This document shows positions 21,672-22,982 of a stretch of DNA of 22,982 bases, piece by piece. Source of the DNA: a virus; IMG/VR virus record IMGVR_UViG_3300035682_000203, positions 1-22,982 of that record. One strand, 5' to 3'. The translations under genes and the position numbers were made by a program. Within the stretch, counting starts at the first letter, position 1. Each line of letters opens with the position of its first letter. The notes under the pieces were generated by a model that had not been told where the DNA came from, did no database searches, and worked only from the letters and a program-made list of their open reading frames with translations.

Positions 21672-22430
21672 TTATATTGCTTCGTAAATACTTTCGTACT
21701 GAAGCCTTGCCAATATATATTCCTTTACTATCGCAGATCTTACGATGTCGTCAACTCCAAATTCAAAAGTCTTAAAGCTAGGCATCATATCCGCAATTCG
21801 CATAAACTTCTTCAATCCCGACATATCGGTTTTCTTATATAAATCGGTTTGTCTAAAATCTCCACAGAATATAATTTTTGATTTTTCTCCTACTCTAGTG
21901 ATAATCGAATTAAGTTCCATATCAGTCATATTTTGGCATTCATCCACAATAATAACTGCGTTATCTAATGTAATACCTCGAACATAAGATGTGATTAAAA
22001 ATTGTATTGCTTTCTGTTCTGTTAATCTTTGATATGCATCTGTACGATTAAATAAATCTGAACATATCTCTACGTAGGGCTCTGTATATACTTCAGTTTT
22101 TTCCTTCTCGTCTCCGGGTAAATGTCCAATGTCTCTGCTTGGCACGGCAGATCTTACTATTACTACCTTTTCATAACTGTTATTAGATTTATCTAAAACT
22201 TCTTCTATTGCATGATAAAGCGCAATATAGGTTTTACCTGTACCGGCGATACCGTGTAATAACATGATCTTAGATTTATCGTAGGCTTCAAAAAATCCTT
22301 TCTGATTATCAGTTAATGGTTCTATTACCTTAAGGTCATCTATTCGTATTTTAAGTTTAGTATTATTTGCAATAGTCAGTTGAGGCTTTTGAATAGATTG
22401 AGTTTGAATATTGCTTTTTGTTTTTGCCAT
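21672..22430 (-). CDS. phoH: PhoH-like ATPase
   Basis: I choose the ATG at 22428-22430 (252 residues, MAKTKSN), with GAGGG a few bases upstream. An in-frame ATG at 22484 would start inside a hairpin. Walker A is GIAGTGKT (residues 60-67), Walker B is VIIVDECQN (159-167), and GDFRQTDL (190-197) is the sensor-type motif. The PSRDIGHLPGDEKEK loop is characteristic of PhoH. PhoH genes are very widespread in marine phages and are related to the N-terminal part of helicase-like ATPases. A phosphate-stress role is often proposed but not proven, and no pho box is evident here. Confidence 0.93.
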   Translation of the reverse strand: MAKTKSNIQTQSIQKPQLTIANNTKLKIRIDDLKVIEPLTDNQKGFFEAYDKSKIMLLHGIAGTGKTYIALYHAIEEVLDKSNNSYEKVVIVRSAVPSRDIGHLPGDEKEKTEVYTEPYVEICSDLFNRTDAYQRLTEQKAIQFLITSYVRGITLDNAVIIVDECQNMTDMELNSIITRVGEKSKIIFCGDFRQTDLYKKTDMSGLKKFMRIADMMPSFKTFEFGVDDIVRSAIVKEYILARLQYESIYEAI

Positions 22431-22456
22431 GAATGCCCTCGTAAAATGGAACGAAA

Positions 22457-22481
22457 GGAGGACAGCTAGATTCTGTCCTCC
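22457..22481 (-). terminator. Strong hairpin between FmdB-like gene and phoH
   Basis: A perfect nine-base-pair inverted repeat (GGAGGACAG, 22457-22465, and CTGTCCTCC, 22473-22481) has a seven-base loop. On the minus strand it is followed by TTTCGTTCC, a short imperfect T tract. It lies 27 bases before the phoH ATG, so it could be an attenuating terminator or a transcript-stabilising hairpin. Confidence 0.55.
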
Positions 22482-22510
22482 CAAACGATTAAAACAAGAA
22501 TTGCCATAAT

Positions 22511-22771
22511 TTAATTTCTACTCAATTTGTCTTTAAGATTAGCTTTTCTACCATTAGCAGAGTTAATTTTTGATAGTACTTCTCGAAAACCATTATCCAC
22601 AGTTCTTATACCTAGCCGCACAGGATCTCCCAAAGCAGCCATGCCTGCGTGATGTGTTTTGTAGTTTTTCGAATCGCATGATGGGCAAACCTGCGATTCC
22701 CTTTCGGATATCTTACACATGACAGTAAACATGGTGTCGCACTCAGAACATCTAAAATCGTAAAATGGCAT
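22511..22771 (-). CDS. FmdB-like zinc-ribbon protein
   Basis: This 86-residue protein starts MPFYDFRCSECD after a GGGAG site seven bases upstream. Two CxxC knuckles, C8-C11 (CSEC) and C29-C32 (CPSC), form the FmdB-type single zinc ribbon. The rest is polar and helical (RTVDNGFREVLSKINSANGR). Such proteins recur in T4-like marine phages, often annotated as putative regulatory proteins. No DNA target is known. It is the first complete gene of the rightmost block and reads towards phoH. Confidence 0.8.
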   Translation of the reverse strand: MPFYDFRCSECDTMFTVMCKISERESQVCPSCDSKNYKTHHAGMAALGDPVRLGIRTVDNGFREVLSKINSANGRKANLKDKLSRN

Positions 22772-22882
22772 TTATCAACTCCCTATACATTATATATTAC
22801 CTATGAAACCTTAAAGAACAAACAATGTCTGGTTACGAGTTCCAGTAGCACTCTATGGTTGTGCTCGATTTGATTAAAAAAT
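22772..22882. other. Intergenic stretch upstream of FmdB-like gene
   Basis: No gene is supported here. On the minus strand a TATAAT (22789-22794) lies close to the FmdB-like start but has no convincing -35 match, and its expected initiation point falls within the ribosome site. I therefore do not call a promoter. No clear terminator follows the partial gene to its right. Confidence 0.4.
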
Positions 22883-22981
22883 TTAGAAGCTTATTTGGCT
22901 GCGCAACATAACTGCTTTTTCACCATTTACTCTACTACCCGACGCACCCACTGGGGCATTGAATTTGGTGTCTACATAATT
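22883..22981 (-). CDS. C-terminal end of an unidentified protein, partial
   Basis: On the minus strand only one frame is open from the window edge. It codes for 32 residues (NYVDTKFNAPVGASGSRVNG, then EKAVMLRSQISF) before TAA at 22883-22885. It is co-directional with the FmdB-like gene. Too little is present to identify the protein. Confidence 0.5.
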   Translation of the reverse strand, partial: NYVDTKFNAPVGASGSRVNGEKAVMLRSQISF

Positions 22982-22982
22982 G

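Noticed and set aside
1-22982. CRISPR arrays, insertion sequences, integrase or attachment sites
   Set aside because: No spaced direct repeats, transposase or integrase motifs, or terminal inverted repeats were seen; the window is compact lytic-phage sequence.

Overview
The window is an AT-rich segment of a tailed-phage genome of the T4-like (contractile tail, Tevenvirinae-like) group, of the kind found in marine phages. Recognisable T4 counterparts include the baseplate and tail genes 6, 25, 5, 27, 53, 48 and 54, the gene 26/51 chaperone pair, the tape-measure-like gene 29, the head-completion gene 4, and the replication/late-transcription genes 33, 59 and 32. Several accessory genes point to a marine host: phoH, an FmdB-type zinc ribbon, two 2-oxoglutarate oxygenases, a MazG-like protein, and a heme oxygenase next to a ferredoxin-dependent bilin reductase. 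A circularly permuted (two-piece) tmRNA whose tag contains ANDN suggests an alphaproteobacterial-type host rather than a cyanobacterium. This host call is inference.

Layout. Positions 1-10080 (minus strand) form a tightly packed late block, transcribed leftwards in the order gp48, gp53, gp27-like hub, gp5 spike, gp25, gp6, a baseplate-associated protein, and a Calx-beta-type protein cut by the window edge. Positions 10081-10122 hold two consensus T4-type late promoters facing each other. Positions 10123-14456 (plus strand) carry gp4, an unassigned conserved protein, a gp54/gp19-type tube protein, gp26, a gp51-like extension reachable by -1 frameshift, and the gp29-like tape measure. A bidirectional terminator at 14464-14488 separates this from gp32, which converges on it.

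Positions 14487-22982 (minus strand) are the replication and accessory block. Read in the direction of transcription it holds a partial gene, the FmdB-like protein, phoH, a 2OG oxygenase, a GH19 endolysin, a MazG-like protein, a PD-(D/E)XK exonuclease, two tiny hydrophobic proteins, the permuted tmRNA, a second 2OG oxygenase, heme oxygenase, bilin reductase, gp33, gp59, two small unknowns and gp32.

How it fits together. The late block builds the baseplate, with a spike carrying two putative wall-cutting domains. The rightward block completes the head and makes the tail tube, its chaperones and its ruler. The right block supplies replication loading (gp59, gp32), late-transcription coactivation (gp33), lysis, and metabolism- and translation-modifying genes. 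The most notable signals are the heme oxygenase plus bilin reductase pair, translationally overlapped with gp33; the phage-borne permuted tmRNA with a non-standard tag end; and the tandem slippery site joining gp26 to the gp51-like frame.
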